Shown here in pieces: positions 5,734 through 6,146 of a stretch of 6,146 nucleotides of DNA (within the stretch, counting starts at the first letter, position 1; the number at the start of each line of letters is the position of its first letter). The notes below the pieces were generated by a model. The model was not told the origin of the DNA. It was given only the letters and a program-made list of their open reading frames with translations, and searched no databases. Location: positions 1 through 6,146 of the forward strand of contig JACCSE010000333.1 in the NCBI GenBank assembly GCA_013813145.1, given 5' to 3'. The DNA comes from Gemmatimonadales bacterium (GTDB lineage: Bacteria; Gemmatimonadota; Gemmatimonadetes; Gemmatimonadales; GWC2-71-9). The position numbers were made by a program, and so were the translations under genes.

Positions 5734-6146
5734 GCGATTACAAGGAGCGGTTCTACCGGAACTACTACACTACCCACGTCCTGCCACGGAAAGGCGAAGC
5801 CACCCTCGCTCGCTTTCGGTCCCGAGACCGGGCCTACCGCGGGACTTGGGGGAGGCTGCTGCCGGAGGACCGGCAGTCTCGCATCCTCGACGTAGGCTGC
5901 GGCAGCGGGAGCCTGGTCTGGTGGATGCAGCAGCGGGGCTATGTCAACGCCGCCGGCATCGACGTCAGCGCCGAGCTGGTGCAAGTGGCCGGCACCCTCG
6001 GCGTGCGGAACATCGAGCACGCGGATCTTCGGGACTACCTCGGCTCCCGGCCGGCGGCGTACGACCTCCTGATACTCCGCGACGTTCTGGAGCACTTTGA
6101 TCGGGCGTGGATCCTGGACGTTCTCGAGTTGTGCCGCCGCTCGCTC
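5730..6146 (+). CDS. Class I SAM-dependent methyltransferase (3' end cut by window edge)
   Basis: The 139 visible residues begin with a short aromatic- and Arg-rich segment, followed by a Rossmann-like methyltransferase core. Motif I is ILDVGCGSGSL (52-62), which binds S-adenosylmethionine. The acidic residue after the second strand is D78 (GIDVS), a further acidic residue is D99 (HADL), and motif II is YDLLILRDVLEHF (111-123). The frame stays open to the last base of the window. The start is GTG at 5730, overlapping the rmlB stop as GTGA, like the rmlA/rmlC junction. No ribosome site is visible, so coupling to rmlB is likely. The position directly after rml genes suggests it methylates a sugar or glycan chain end, but the substrate cannot be deduced. 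The C-terminus, where substrate specificity usually lies, is not in the window. Confidence 0.85.
   Translation, partial: MSDYKERFYRNYYTTHVLPRKGEATLARFRSRDRAYRGTWGRLLPEDRQSRILDVGCGSGSLVWWMQQRGYVNAAGIDVSAELVQVAGTLGVRNIEHADLRDYLGSRPAAYDLLILRDVLEHFDRAWILDVLELCRRSL

Noticed and set aside
1..6146. Defence system, CRISPR array, mobile element or other new multi-gene system
   Set aside because: All genes fall into known metabolic or glycan families. I saw no regular repeats, transposase, integrase, tRNA or attachment-site pattern.

Overview
This is a GC-rich bacterial window with tightly packed genes and two transcriptional directions. On the left, a gene on the minus strand runs off the window edge and encodes an isocitrate lyase, the glyoxylate-shunt enzyme. 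A 185-base divergent intergenic region follows. From position 1260 to the right edge, six genes lie head to tail on the plus strand: a Gfo/Idh/MocA oxidoreductase of WlbA type, then rmlA, rmlC, rmlD, rmlB, and the start of a class I SAM-dependent methyltransferase that runs off the right edge.

The plus-strand genes look like the beginning of a surface-polysaccharide locus (O-antigen, capsule or exopolysaccharide). RmlA, RmlB, RmlC and RmlD together convert glucose-1-phosphate and dTTP to dTDP-L-rhamnose. All four are full length and keep their catalytic residues. The WlbA-like enzyme would act in a different nucleotide-sugar route, the 3-oxidation of UDP-GlcNAc-uronic acid on the way to diacetamido-uronic acids. 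The methyltransferase may modify a sugar, but its substrate cannot be read from the sequence. Neighbouring genes overlap by 4 to 8 bases or are 2 bases apart, so one transcript with translational coupling is likely. Only rmlB has an obvious Shine-Dalgarno sequence.

The most interesting non-coding signal is a perfect 18-bp inverted repeat at 1140-1157 (TTGTGAA-N4-TTCACAA) between the two divergent units. It matches the known consensus of the redox repressor Rex, and its core also fits the CRP-type TGTGA-N6-TCACA pattern. It lies 65 bases upstream of the isocitrate lyase start, so it most likely controls that gene.

The lineage cannot be fixed from this window. High GC and a WlbA-type enzyme suggest a Gram-negative or environmental high-GC phylum; Gemmatimonadota is only a guess. 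I see no mobile element, CRISPR array, tRNA or rRNA. I found no evidence for a new multi-gene system: the genes belong to known families, and the novelty is in regulatory and family-variant details.
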